Shown: positions 1 through 6,703 of the stretch, in pieces | Layout of the letters: each line of letters begins with the position of its first letter | Position numbering within the stretch: the stretch's first letter is position 1 | Assembly (NCBI GenBank): GCA_027459465.1 | Contig: DAIDIH010000052.1 | Span: 1-32,633 of the forward strand | Direction of reading: 5' to 3' | Source: Bryobacterales bacterium | Lineage (GTDB): Bacteria > Acidobacteriota > Terriglobia > Bryobacterales > Bryobacteraceae | Length of the DNA stretch: 32,633 bases | Translations under genes and position numbers: made by a program | Notes under the pieces: generated by a model | Seen by the model: the letters and a program-made list of their open reading frames with translations, nothing else | Databases searched by the model: none | What the model was told of the DNA's origin: nothing

Positions 1-79
1 TGCAATTAAGGGGGCTTGTAGCGAATTATCGACGCCGAGCGCCGCCCGGCTGGCTCTGGGAAACGGGTAGACTGAAGCC

Positions 80-301
80 ATGACCCGGAAGGCGAGTGTC
101 GTCGTTGAGAAAGACGAGCATGGGTTCTACGCGTGGTGCCCGGAATTGAAGGGTTGTCAGTCGCAGGGGGACACGCTGGAGGAGGCGTTGGCGAACGTGA
201 GGGAGGCGATTGAGCTTTACCTGGAAACGCTGCCTGCGGCGGAGCGCGATGTTCTTCTAAGCCAGGAGATTCTGACCACGACCGTCGAGGTGAATGCCTA
301 A
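80..301 (+). CDS. hicB: HicB-family antitoxin
   Basis: A 73-residue HicB-like antitoxin, expected to neutralise the HicA mRNA interferase and to repress its own operon. The fold is recognisable from the N-terminal beta strands (SVVVEKDEHGFYAWCPELKG), the CQSQGDTLEEALANVREAIE segment and the YLETLP helix end, which are typical of the short HicB partial-RNase-H fold. No separate C-terminal DNA-binding domain is visible. The ATG at 80 is the only sensible start. The stop overlaps the start of hicA by 8 nt, implying translational coupling. The order is antitoxin first, the reverse of the E. coli hicAB order but common in other bacteria. A truncated second copy lies at 8426. Confidence 0.88.
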   Translation: MTRKASVVVEKDEHGFYAWCPELKGCQSQGDTLEEALANVREAIELYLETLPAAERDVLLSQEILTTTVEVNA

Positions 302-515
302 GCTCCCGCGCTGGGCCGCGGCGGAGGCCGAGCGCGCGCTGGTGAGTGCTGGTTTCGAAATGCTTCGGTCAAAGGGCAGTCATCGCATCTACGGTAAGGG
401 ATCCTGGCGGGTCACGGTCCCGTTTCATGGCGGTGCGGTTTTGCACCCGAAGATCGTCAAACAGGTGCTCGAGATTATTGATGAGGCTGGCCAAGGCGGG
501 GCCGGCGACCGGTAG
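294..515 (+). CDS. hicA: HicA-family mRNA interferase toxin
   Basis: A 73-residue HicA-like toxin, a double-stranded-RNA-binding-fold ribonuclease that cleaves mRNA when released from HicB. The diagnostic stretch is LRSKGSHRIYGK, with the predicted catalytic histidine at residue 30, followed by the beta-strand segment WRVTVPFHGG and the conserved LHPKIVKQVLEIIDEAG helix. The ATG at 294 lies inside the end of hicB, giving an 8-nt overlap, so the pair is one operon. The length matches the family and no key residue is missing, so the module is probably functional. The gene stops at 515, only a few bases before a fragment of an unrelated gene family (521-614). Confidence 0.9.
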   Translation: MPKLPRWAAAEAERALVSAGFEMLRSKGSHRIYGKGSWRVTVPFHGGAVLHPKIVKQVLEIIDEAGQGGAGDR

Positions 516-520
516 TTTCA

Positions 521-614
521 GCTTGTGCCGGTGCTGGAGGGGACTTTCAAGGAGTATATCGGGGGGAAGGGGACGCTGATGGCGGCGGTGAATGGGTTGG
601 TGGTGGGGTTGTAA
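521..614 (+). pseudogene. 3' fragment of HExxH-type protein family (copy A)
   Basis: This stretch encodes the residues VPVLEGTFKEYIGGKGTL and then AAVNGLVVGL followed by TAA. It aligns almost base for base with the 3' end of the frameshifted gene at 1474-1987 (positions about 1894-1987), including the stop codon. There is no start or upstream part: only the last ~30 codons are present, directly behind the hicA stop. It is a gene remnant and not a functional gene. It is the best preserved of at least four partial copies in the first 6.6 kb. Confidence 0.8.
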
Positions 615-637
615 TTTTCTCTGGTAGAGTTGGGTTG

Positions 638-865
638 ATGCAGTTTCCGGAGTTGATTGAGGCACGAGCTGACGTGATGATGGGGAAGCCCTGCCTCAAA
701 GGGACGCGGATCCCCGTGTATTTGATTCTGGAAAAGCTTGCTGCCGGCGAGACGAATGAGGGCATTCTTGCGGCGTATCCGCAACTCGGGCCTGAGCACA
801 TTCGGGCGAGTCTGCAATATGCAGCGCGGCTCGCAGCCGACGAGATCGTGCTTGCAAACCAGTGA
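638..865 (+). CDS. DUF433 antitoxin-like protein
   Basis: A 75-residue DUF433-family protein, a small winged-helix/HTH protein usually encoded just before a DUF5615 PIN-like protein and treated as its antitoxin. The family signature is clear: GKPCLKGTRIPVYLILEKL, then EGILAAYPQLGPEHIRASLQ and the closing YAARLAADE helix. A TTG at 635 could extend it by one residue, but the ATG at 638 is the more likely start. The stop overlaps the GTG start of the downstream toxin gene by 4 nt (GTGA), so the two are translationally coupled. The N-terminal strand before GKPC is normal for the family. Antitoxin activity is inferred from the family and context. Confidence 0.85.
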   Translation: MQFPELIEARADVMMGKPCLKGTRIPVYLILEKLAAGETNEGILAAYPQLGPEHIRASLQYAARLAADEIVLANQ

Positions 866-1215
866 AGTTTCTGTTGGACGAAAACCTCTCTCCGCAGCAT
901 GCGTCTGAGTTGCGAACGGAGGGGCACGACGCGGTTGCGGTCCTGGAGGCTGGCCTTTCCGGAGCGAGTGACGAACAGGTCCTGCGGTTCGCTGTCGAGA
1001 GCGGCCGTGTCCTGGTGCCGTTAGATGCCGATTTCGCAAATGTGATGCGGTTTCCTCCCGAGCGAACGCTCGGGGTCATCCGGCTGAAGGTCCATCCAGC
1101 GACCGAGGCGAGGATTCGTCAGGCGGTTCGCCGGGCCTTCCTGTTCCTTCACAACATCGATATAGCCGGACGGCTGGTCGTCGTGGACGAGGAGAAAATC
1201 CGGATCAGGGGATAG
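862..1215 (+). CDS. DUF5615 PIN-like toxin
   Basis: A 117-residue DUF5615 (PIN-like nuclease fold) protein. Acidic residues typical of the family are visible: LLDENLSP (D6, E7) near the N-terminus and PLDADFANV (D55, D57) in the middle, plausibly the metal-binding set. The C-terminus VVVDEEKIRIRG matches the usual family ending, so it is full length. The GTG start at 862 overlaps the stop of the DUF433 gene. Together they form a putative type II TA or regulatory pair. RNase activity is inferred from the PIN-like fold. A hairpin at 1224-1239 follows the stop closely. Confidence 0.85.
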   Translation: MKFLLDENLSPQHASELRTEGHDAVAVLEAGLSGASDEQVLRFAVESGRVLVPLDADFANVMRFPPERTLGVIRLKVHPATEARIRQAVRRAFLFLHNIDIAGRLVVVDEEKIRIRG

Positions 1216-1223
1216 GCTTCGGA

Positions 1224-1239
1224 AGCCCGAATGCGGGCT
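1224..1239 (+). terminator. short perfect hairpin after DUF5615 gene
   Basis: AGCCCG at 1224-1229 pairs perfectly with CGGGCT at 1234-1239 across a 4-nt loop, starting 9 nt after the DUF5615 stop. There is no T-run right behind it, so it is a weak candidate for an intrinsic terminator or 3' end-stabilising stem. Confidence 0.3.
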
Positions 1240-1324
1240 CGGGCAAGCACCCGTTTTGGAGACGCCGGTATCTCTTTCTGGGTTTGTGCCCTATTCTCAG
1301 CGGCGGAGGTTATGGGAACGTTAG

Positions 1325-1420
1325 TGGCGGGGATTCTCGCCAGTGCTCGAGACGGCGTTTAAGGAGCATATCGGGTAGGGAGGCTGCTGGCGGCGGTCAG
1401 CGGGTTGGTGGCGGGTGGAG
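1325..1420 (+). pseudogene. degraded 3' fragment of HExxH-type family (copy B)
   Basis: The stretch resembles the last ~95 bases of the gene at 1474-1987: 'gtgctcgagacggcgttta' and 'aaggagcatatcggg' correspond to its VLDATFQEYIGG codons, and the run ending 'gggttggtggcgggtgg' to its AAVNGLVVG codons. The frame is broken by an in-frame TAG and small indels, and the terminal stop is lost. It sits directly upstream of the longer pseudogene, so the two are in tandem, with the decayed copy first. Confidence 0.65.
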
Positions 1421-1473
1421 ATTCCGCAGGAGGCGTTTCTGGCGGTGCTGAAGGTGGGCGGAACGCAGGAAGA

Positions 1474-1987
1474 ATGACGCGCCGGAGCCTGCTTGCCACT
1501 GCAGCATCGGTTGTGTGGGCGCTGCGCGCGCGGGCGATGGATTCGCTGTCGCTGTACGAGTTTCACCGGAGTTTCTGGATTAACATGCATCATTTTCTTT
1601 ATGCGCAGGCGCTGGAGGATGCGCGGGACCGGGAGGATGCGGGCGGGGACGCGCGGAACCAGGGGAACACGGGGCTGGAGATTCTGTTTCACGAGTCGTC
1701 GCACGTGCTGTCGGCGCGGATGCACCGGCTGCTGGGAGGCGGAGTTGGCGGCGCACACCAAGCAGCGGAAGGCGCCGCCGGAGTTGTGGCACGCGGTGAT
1801 TTTCTACTGCGTGGGCGAGGTGACGCGGCGGAGGGTGCCGGGGTACGAGCCGTACGCGGACGCGCAGAAGTTATGGCAGCGGGAGTGGCCGGGGCTGTTG
1901 CCGGTGCTGGATGCGACTTTTCAGGAGTATATCGGGGGGAAGGGGACACTGCTGGCGGCGGTGAATGGGTTGGTGGTGGGGTTGTAA
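1474..1987 (+). pseudogene. frameshifted secreted protein with HESSH motif
   Basis: The N-terminal half reads from ATG 1474 in one frame: a signal-like MTRRSLLATAASVVWALRARA, then LSLYEFHRSFWINMHHFLY and FHESSHVLSARMHRLL. The C-terminal half continues in the next frame: ELWHAVIFYCVGEV, RRRVPGYEPYADAQKLW and QEYIGGKGTLLAAVNGLVV, ending in TAA at 1985-1987. The frame switch lies at about 1730-1745 and fits one extra base in a G-rich run. Rejoined, the protein would be about 170 residues. I recognise it only as an acidobacterial hypothetical family; HESSH suggests a zinc-peptidase-like site, but no function is proven. A frameshift caused by sequence error is possible. Partial copies lie at 521, 1325, 3314, 4928 and 6530. 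Confidence 0.7.
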
Positions 1988-2020
1988 GGGGGGCGGCGGC
2001 GTCCTTGCTAAAATCCAGGT

Positions 2021-2233
2021 ATGGACCGGGTGGAGGAAATCGAGGCCGCCATCGAGGGTCTGCCGCCGGAACAGTACCGGCGTCTGGCCGAATGGTTCCG
2101 GGCGCGCGACGAGGCCAACTGGGATGAGCAGATGGACCGGGACTCGGCCGCTGGCAAACTAGATTTTCTGTTCCGGGAAGCGGAATCTGAGGTAGAGCAA
2201 GGCCTCGCGCGGGACTGGCCGCCGTCCAAATAG
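2021..2233 (+). CDS. antitoxin of RelE/ParE-like pair
   Basis: A 70-residue, highly charged helical protein: an EIEAAIEGLPPEQYRRLAEW helix, then a DEQMDRDSAAGKLDFLF segment and a basic-aromatic tail ending RDWPPSK. This pattern is common in small acidobacterial and cyanobacterial proteins encoded directly before a RelE/ParE-fold toxin; the C-terminal part probably wraps the toxin. No DNA-binding motif can be named with certainty. The start is the ATG at 2021. The toxin gene begins 8 nt after the stop, so the two should be co-transcribed. Confidence 0.7.
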   Translation: MDRVEEIEAAIEGLPPEQYRRLAEWFRARDEANWDEQMDRDSAAGKLDFLFREAESEVEQGLARDWPPSK

Positions 2234-2241
2234 GCTGCCCG

Positions 2242-2508
2242 TTGCGATCCGTCGCCACCCGCCGTTTCTGGACCTTGTTTCACGCGCTGCCCAGCGAGGT
2301 CCAAGAACTCGCCGTCAAGACCTATCGACTGTGGCGCCACCATAGGTCCCATCCATCGCTCCACTTCCGAAGGTTGCAGGGAAGCACGGACCGGTTTAGC
2401 GTTCGCATTGGACAACATCACCGGGCTCCCGGCAGAGTCAGTGAAGATACGATCACGTGGGTTTGGATCGGCACGCATGCAGAGTACGACCGGCTCGTAA
2501 ATTCCTGA
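2242..2508 (+). CDS. RelE/ParE-like toxin
   Basis: An 88-residue protein with a RelE/ParE-superfamily pattern: the N-terminal helix RFWTLFHALPSEVQELAVKT, then HPSLHFRRLQGSTDRFSVRIG, and the last strands TITWVWIGTHAEYDRLV. In this group 'SLHFKRL ... FSVRIG.HYRALG' is the core; here HHRAPGR stands where HYRALGR is usual, so two core positions differ. The start appears to be TTG at 2242, 8 nt after the upstream stop, since no ATG or GTG is available there. Expected to be an mRNA interferase or gyrase poison; which one cannot be told. The gene is C-rich on the plus strand, unlike its surroundings, a hint of separate origin. Confidence 0.75.
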   Translation: MRSVATRRFWTLFHALPSEVQELAVKTYRLWRHHRSHPSLHFRRLQGSTDRFSVRIGQHHRAPGRVSEDTITWVWIGTHAEYDRLVNS

Positions 2509-2575
2509 ACCGGCTCGTTCATGGTTTCGCGGTCGGTCCAGGGCGAGTCCGCGATCTGTGCGTAATGTGTCGACG

Positions 2576-3280
2576 TCAGTGGCCGAAACGCGGCCACAGA
2601 TGCTGCGACACGAGAATGTATATACATCTCCCGACGTGGCGGAATCCCGGTTCGAGCAGTTTTTCCATGAATCCTTTGAACTGCTCTTCCGGCGAGTCGC
2701 CTGGAAGATGCCTGAAAAACGCGGTGGCTGCGATGTCGTTTGTACAGTGGAGTTTCGCCCAAGGCAGGCCACTAAGTGCGTCCCTTTCAACCTCGATGCT
2801 GCTCACCGCTTCGGGACTCAGGTTGCACACGGCGTATATGGCGGCCTGGCTGCCAAAGTGTCCGCCGATATCATTGCGCACGTCTTTGATCAGCCGCTCG
2901 TTTGTATTGAAGAAATCAGTTGCTGCCTGCCAATGGTGATTCGTGTCGCTGTCGAAATCCGCCTCAACTGAAGTGAAATCGGGGCATTTCGAAAGCAGGC
3001 GGAGCCCTTCGGCGAATTCGTATCAGATCGCGATCGCTCGCCGCAGAAAATAGTATCGACGATACTTACCGACGTTTCGGGGCGCTGTATATTCCGCGAA
3101 TGGGTCGAGAACGTCGAGATCCGGAATGCTGTCAGCGGCAATGGCAAGGGTTTTGATCCCGAGATCCTCGTACAAGACGCATAAGCGCGCGATGTACGCG
3201 TCGATGCGGCGGTCTTGGTCAGACCTGAAGACGCGGCTTAGCGTGCCACTCCGCGAGATCGAACGAAGGTGCTTGGGCAT
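2576..3280 (-). pseudogene. HEPN-like hypothetical protein, interrupted by in-frame TGA
   Basis: One continuous minus-strand frame runs from ATG 3280 to a stop at 2576-2578 (234 codons before the stop), broken only by TGA at 3023-3025. Before it the protein reads RRYYFLRRAIAI; after it YEFAEGLRLLSKCPDF continues in the same frame with normal composition. The second half holds ERLIKDVRNDIGGHFGSQAA. The R-N-D-I-G-G-H stretch fits the Rx(4-6)H motif of HEPN ribonuclease-like domains, common in TA and phage-defence proteins. The HEPN call is an inference from a short motif and helical content. A CGA-to-TGA change would explain the stop, but sequence error cannot be excluded. GC content is lower than in the flanks. 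Confidence 0.5.
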
Positions 3281-3313
3281 TTCGGAGAGTCCTTATGCAG
3301 CACGGTAACGCAG

Positions 3314-3420
3314 ATGTCGCACGGTGTTAGGGTAGGCGAGGTGATGCGGCGGAACGTGCGGGGCTATGAGCCATGCGCGGACGCGCAGAAGTCATGGCGA
3401 CGGGGGCGGCCGGGGGTCCG
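3314..3420 (+). pseudogene. internal fragment of HExxH-type family (copy C)
   Basis: The translation VGEVMRRNVRGYEPCADAQK matches VGEVTRRRVPGYEPYADAQK of the pseudogene at 1474-1987, and the DNA identity is obvious over 'gcggacgcgcagaagt.atgg'. The segment starts near the family's WHAV helix (with a deletion just after it) and ends in 'ggccgggggtccg', before the C-terminal part. No start codon belongs to it; it lies between the 3' ends of other features and is a remnant. Confidence 0.7.
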
Positions 3421-3454
3421 GATTCCGGCAGCCGCGGTAAACCGGGACGGGCTG

Positions 3455-4843
3455 TCAGTATTCCCTGGTGGTTACGATTCCCGGCTGCGGGACCGGATAT
3501 CTGCCGCTTGCGTCCGCAAGGAGCGGGGCCGGGGAGTCCATGGTGAACTTTTCCACGCCCGGCGCCATTTCGTGGTCGCAGTTGAGCATCTGGTCATAGG
3601 TGATTTCCCGGCCGGTGTTGGCGGCCATGCGGCCCATGCTCGAGACCAGGCTTGCCTCGACGCCGCGTTTGACCTCGTTGTAAGGTTTGTCGTCTCGAAT
3701 GGCGTCCATCAAATCGTTCCACTCGTTTTGATAGGGATCCCTCTCATCCGGGCTAATTTTGGATTCCCAAATCAGGTTTTCCGGGGCCGCCATCTGACTC
3801 TTGTACAGGCTTGACGGCAGCCCGCAGTCGCTCTTGGCGGAAGCGATGCCCATGCCCTTGGTCCCCTGCAGAGAGCTGTTGTAAATCTCCTGGCATCCGT
3901 TCATACAGCGGCCGTCAAAGAAGAACTTGGTCCCGTCGGAATAGGTGTATTCCACCGAATAGACGTCGAAATTCTGATCGACGTAGGCAACGCCATCGGG
4001 ACTGACCTTGTAATGGCGGCCGCCCAAGGCCTGCGCTTTTACCGGCCATTGGTTTTTCATCCAGCCCAGATGATCGATGATGTGGATATAAAAGTCGTTG
4101 TAGCAGCCACCGCTGGCCCAAATGAAGCTGTGGAAGCGCTTCACCTGGTAGAGCAGGTCGGTGATGCCGGCCGGTTTGGGCAGCGAGAGGAAATATCCGC
4201 CAGGGCCGTGCATGCGGTAACCCCGCTGGAGAATGATTTCGCCGATCTCCCCGTTGTGGACACGGTCGGCCAGTTCCTGCATCGCCCGGCTGTGACGCGA
4301 CATGAGACCGACGCCCACCTTGAGGTTGCCGGCCGAGGCCTGTTCGGCGAGCGCGAACATGCGCTTGCTCGATGGGCCGTCGGCGGTGAGCGGTTTTTCC
4401 ATGAAGACGTTCAAGCGCTTCTGGATGGCGTAGTTGAAGTGCACTCCGCGAAACGCGAGAGGGGTTGCGAAGATGGCGACGTCGCCCGGGTTCAGACAAT
4501 CCATCGCATGCCGATAGGCGTCGAAGCCGAGGAACTGGCGATCCGGCGGTACGTCGACCTGCGACGGGAAGCGCTGCTGTAACTTCGTCAGGTCGGTGGC
4601 GAGGCGTTCCGGGAACAGGTCCGCCATGGCGACCAGCTTGACCGGGCCTCGCTTGACGGACAGGGCGTTGGCCGCCGCGCCGCCGCCGCGGCCTCCACAG
4701 CCGATGAGCGCCACCTGGATCAGGTCGCTGCCCGCAGCGTGGACGGGAGGCATCGCAACGCTCGCTAAAACCGATAAGGCGGCCGCTGTACCGCCCGTCT
4801 TCATGAATTCACGACGACTGCTCGAATCCTCAAATGGGTCCAT
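3455..4843 (-). CDS. Tat-exported Gfo/Idh/MocA family oxidoreductase
   Basis: A 462-residue NAD(P)-dependent oxidoreductase of the Gfo/Idh/MocA family, probably acting on a sugar or sugar acid in the periplasm. The N-terminus SSSRREFMKTGGTAAAL is a twin-arginine signal (RRE at 10-12) ending near HAAGS. The Rossmann fingerprint IGCGGRGGGAA is at 47-57 and the family EKP motif (FMEKPLT) at 148-153. The C-terminal alpha/beta domain contains GGCYNDFYIHIIDHLGW, with a His-Asp pair typical of the catalytic region. The length is normal for secreted acidobacterial and planctomycete members, which bind cofactor tightly before export. The substrate cannot be deduced. It is monocistronic, with a 151-nt gap to the next minus-strand gene upstream. 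Confidence 0.9.
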   Translation of the reverse strand: MDPFEDSSSRREFMKTGGTAAALSVLASVAMPPVHAAGSDLIQVALIGCGGRGGGAAANALSVKRGPVKLVAMADLFPERLATDLTKLQQRFPSQVDVPPDRQFLGFDAYRHAMDCLNPGDVAIFATPLAFRGVHFNYAIQKRLNVFMEKPLTADGPSSKRMFALAEQASAGNLKVGVGLMSRHSRAMQELADRVHNGEIGEIILQRGYRMHGPGGYFLSLPKPAGITDLLYQVKRFHSFIWASGGCYNDFYIHIIDHLGWMKNQWPVKAQALGGRHYKVSPDGVAYVDQNFDVYSVEYTYSDGTKFFFDGRCMNGCQEIYNSSLQGTKGMGIASAKSDCGLPSSLYKSQMAAPENLIWESKISPDERDPYQNEWNDLMDAIRDDKPYNEVKRGVEASLVSSMGRMAANTGREITYDQMLNCDHEMAPGVEKFTMDSPAPLLADASGRYPVPQPGIVTTREY

Positions 4844-4900
4844 AGTTATTGCCTGTTTCCGCGCAATCTTGGCGGAAACGCTCCTTAGGTACGCGGTTGT

Positions 4901-4906
4901 AGTATA
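4901..4906 (-). promoter_or_regulatory. possible -10 element upstream of Gfo/Idh gene
   Basis: On the minus strand the hexamer TATACT (complement of 4901-4906) lies about 58 nt upstream of the oxidoreductase start within GGTATATACT, an AT-rich island in GC-rich DNA. No convincing -35 box was found at the right distance, so this is a weak call. Confidence 0.22.
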
Positions 4907-4927
4907 TACCGGAGCAGATTTGGATGT

Positions 4928-4972
4928 TGCTCCAGGAGCGGGGAGCGGGTTGGCGGCGGGGTTGTAGGGGGG
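4928..4972 (+). pseudogene. terminal fragment of HExxH-type family (copy D)
   Basis: The string 'gggttggcggcggggttgta' followed by 'ggggggg' mirrors 'gggttggtggtggggttgta' plus 'aggggggcg' at the end of the pseudogene at 1474-1987, including the position of the stop codon (TAG 4965-4967 in place of TAA). The bases before it are only loosely alike. It is short, so chance in G-rich DNA is possible. Confidence 0.4.
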
Positions 4973-4994
4973 GTTCCGGCGAGACGGGAAGGCG

Positions 4995-6305
4995 CTACTT
5001 ATTGGGGTTGACCAAAGCCCCGTAAACGGTGGGGCGGCTCAAGTGGTTCATCTGCGGTTGGCCTTTGCCGAACATCCGCTGGGTCATGCCGACGAAGACA
5101 AGGTCGTTGGTGGGATCGACCCAGAACCAAGTGGCGGCGGCGCCTTCCCAGTAGAAGGTGCCCTTGCCGACGACCTCGTCGGCGGTGGGCGGGTCGGTGA
5201 AGACGGCGAGGTCGTAGCCCCAGCCGTGACCGGGGCGCATGACTGCGTTTCCGATGGAGAACTTGCCGGTCATCAGGCTCGGCGGTAAGTGATTCGAGGT
5301 CATGAGGGCGACGGTGGCCGGGGAGAGGATGCGCACGCCGTCGAGTTCGCCGTGGTTGAGCAGCATTTGGGCGAAGCGCGCGAAGTCAGCGGCGGTCGAA
5401 ACGAGGCCGCCACCTCCGGAGGGCGCTCCCGGCATGGAGGTGAAATCCGCTTTCGGCCCGGAGGCTTGGCCGGTGACGATGAGCTTGCCGTCCGGCCCCG
5501 CGGAGTAGAGCGTGGCAAACCGGCTGCGCTTCTGTTCCGGGACGAAGAAGGCGGTATCGTTCATCCGCAGGGGCTTGAAGATCCGTTCCTCCATGAACTC
5601 GGGCAGCGGCTTGCCGGAGAGTTTCTCGATGATGTAGCCCTGGATGTCGGACGCCACGCTGTAGACCCACTTCGACCCCGGCTGGTAGAGCAACGGCAGG
5701 GCAGAGAAGCATTTCATCATTTCGTCCAGGTTGGGGACAGCGAAGCAGTTCCTCGACATGTATGCCTTGTCGACGGGAGTGGAGCCGAAGAGCCCGTAGG
5801 TGAAGCCGGCCGTGTGGGTCATGAGTTCGGCCATGGTGGGCGGATGGGCGGGGGGTTCGGTGACGATCGCGCCGGCGCCGTCGACTTCCTTAAACACCTT
5901 CAAATCGGCGAACTCCGGGATGAATTTCGAGATGGGATCGGAGGGATGCCACTTGCCTTCCTCGTAGAGGATCATCATGGCGACGCCGGTGACGGGCTTG
6001 GTCATGGAGTAGATGCGGAAGATGGTGTCGTTCGTCATGGGAGCGCCGGAGGCAAAATCTCTCACACCGTAGGACCGTTCTTCGACTAATTTCCCGTGGC
6101 GCATTAACAGGGTGACCACGCCGGCGAGATTTTTGTCTTTGACGGGGCCTTCGATGGCTTCGTGGAGCCGGACGAGGCGTTCGGAGGAGAAGCCCAGCGA
6201 CTCCGGGTTGGGGCGGGCGGGCTGAGCCGAGGCCAGAACCGGGGCGAGGAGGAGGAGGGCGAGGCTGATGCGGGCGCTGGTTCTGGGGCGGAATCGGGAT
6301 TCCAT
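4995..6305 (-). CDS. secreted class-C beta-lactamase-like serine hydrolase
   Basis: A 436-residue serine hydrolase of the beta-lactamase/penicillin-binding-protein/esterase (EstB-like) family. The start is placed at ATG 6305, where a signal peptide follows (MESRFRPRTSARI, then a leucine-rich segment ending LASAQP); upstream in-frame codons read as low-complexity non-coding sequence. The catalytic SxxK tetrad is S100-M-T-K103 in FRIYSMTKPVTG, and the second motif Y215-S-V lies in KWVYSVASD. The later GHGWGYDLAVF segment occupies the place of the third motif. The family includes esterases, D-aminopeptidases and PBPs; real beta-lactamase activity is unlikely but cannot be excluded. It acts in the periplasm or outside the cell. 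Confidence 0.88.
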   Translation of the reverse strand: MESRFRPRTSARISLALLLLAPVLASAQPARPNPESLGFSSERLVRLHEAIEGPVKDKNLAGVVTLLMRHGKLVEERSYGVRDFASGAPMTNDTIFRIYSMTKPVTGVAMMILYEEGKWHPSDPISKFIPEFADLKVFKEVDGAGAIVTEPPAHPPTMAELMTHTAGFTYGLFGSTPVDKAYMSRNCFAVPNLDEMMKCFSALPLLYQPGSKWVYSVASDIQGYIIEKLSGKPLPEFMEERIFKPLRMNDTAFFVPEQKRSRFATLYSAGPDGKLIVTGQASGPKADFTSMPGAPSGGGGLVSTAADFARFAQMLLNHGELDGVRILSPATVALMTSNHLPPSLMTGKFSIGNAVMRPGHGWGYDLAVFTDPPTADEVVGKGTFYWEGAAATWFWVDPTNDLVFVGMTQRMFGKGQPQMNHLSRPTVYGALVNPNK

Positions 6306-6703
6306 TCCACGGATGATAGCGTAGGCGGGCCGCCGTGATTCCCACCGCGCGGCTATCGAGCGTCTTGCTTGGGCGCTATTCGGGTGGGGCAGCCTCTTCT
6401 GGATGGTCCGGGGAACGGCCACTCTCGTTGTGGCGTTCATTCGCGTTTGGGGGTGTGGATCGCCGGCCCTCGGTGGACGATGGAGCGGGAGGATGCAGCG
6501 GACGGTTGGGGGGAGTTGCGGGCGCGCGCGACTATTTGTTCTTACTGCGTTGGTGGGGTGACGGGGTGGGGTGTCCCGGGTCATGACTCGTGGGGGCTCC
6601 TCCCGCTTGGTAATCGGCTGTCCCCGAGGACGGGGCCGGGACAGTTTGAGTCCCTGTTTTGGTCGTGGCGGCGATGTTCTCCGGTCGGCGCAATGGCGAG
6701 GCG
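6306..6703. other. 398-base gap without an intact gene
   Basis: Between the serine hydrolase start and the SIR2 gene stop. Open frames here have low-complexity translations and no recognisable domain. The only content I can name is a decayed copy of the HExxH-type family at about 6530-6590 (copy E). Confidence 0.5.
6530..6590 (+). pseudogene. very decayed fragment of HExxH-type family (copy E)
   Basis: The translation SYCVGGVTGWGVPGHDSW resembles FYCVGEVTRRRVPGYEPY of the pseudogene at 1474-1987. By hand, about 34 of 49 aligned bases match ('ttactgcgttggtggggtga' against 'ctactgcgtgggcgaggtga', and onward) without gaps. In G-rich DNA this is suggestive, not conclusive. Confidence 0.4.
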
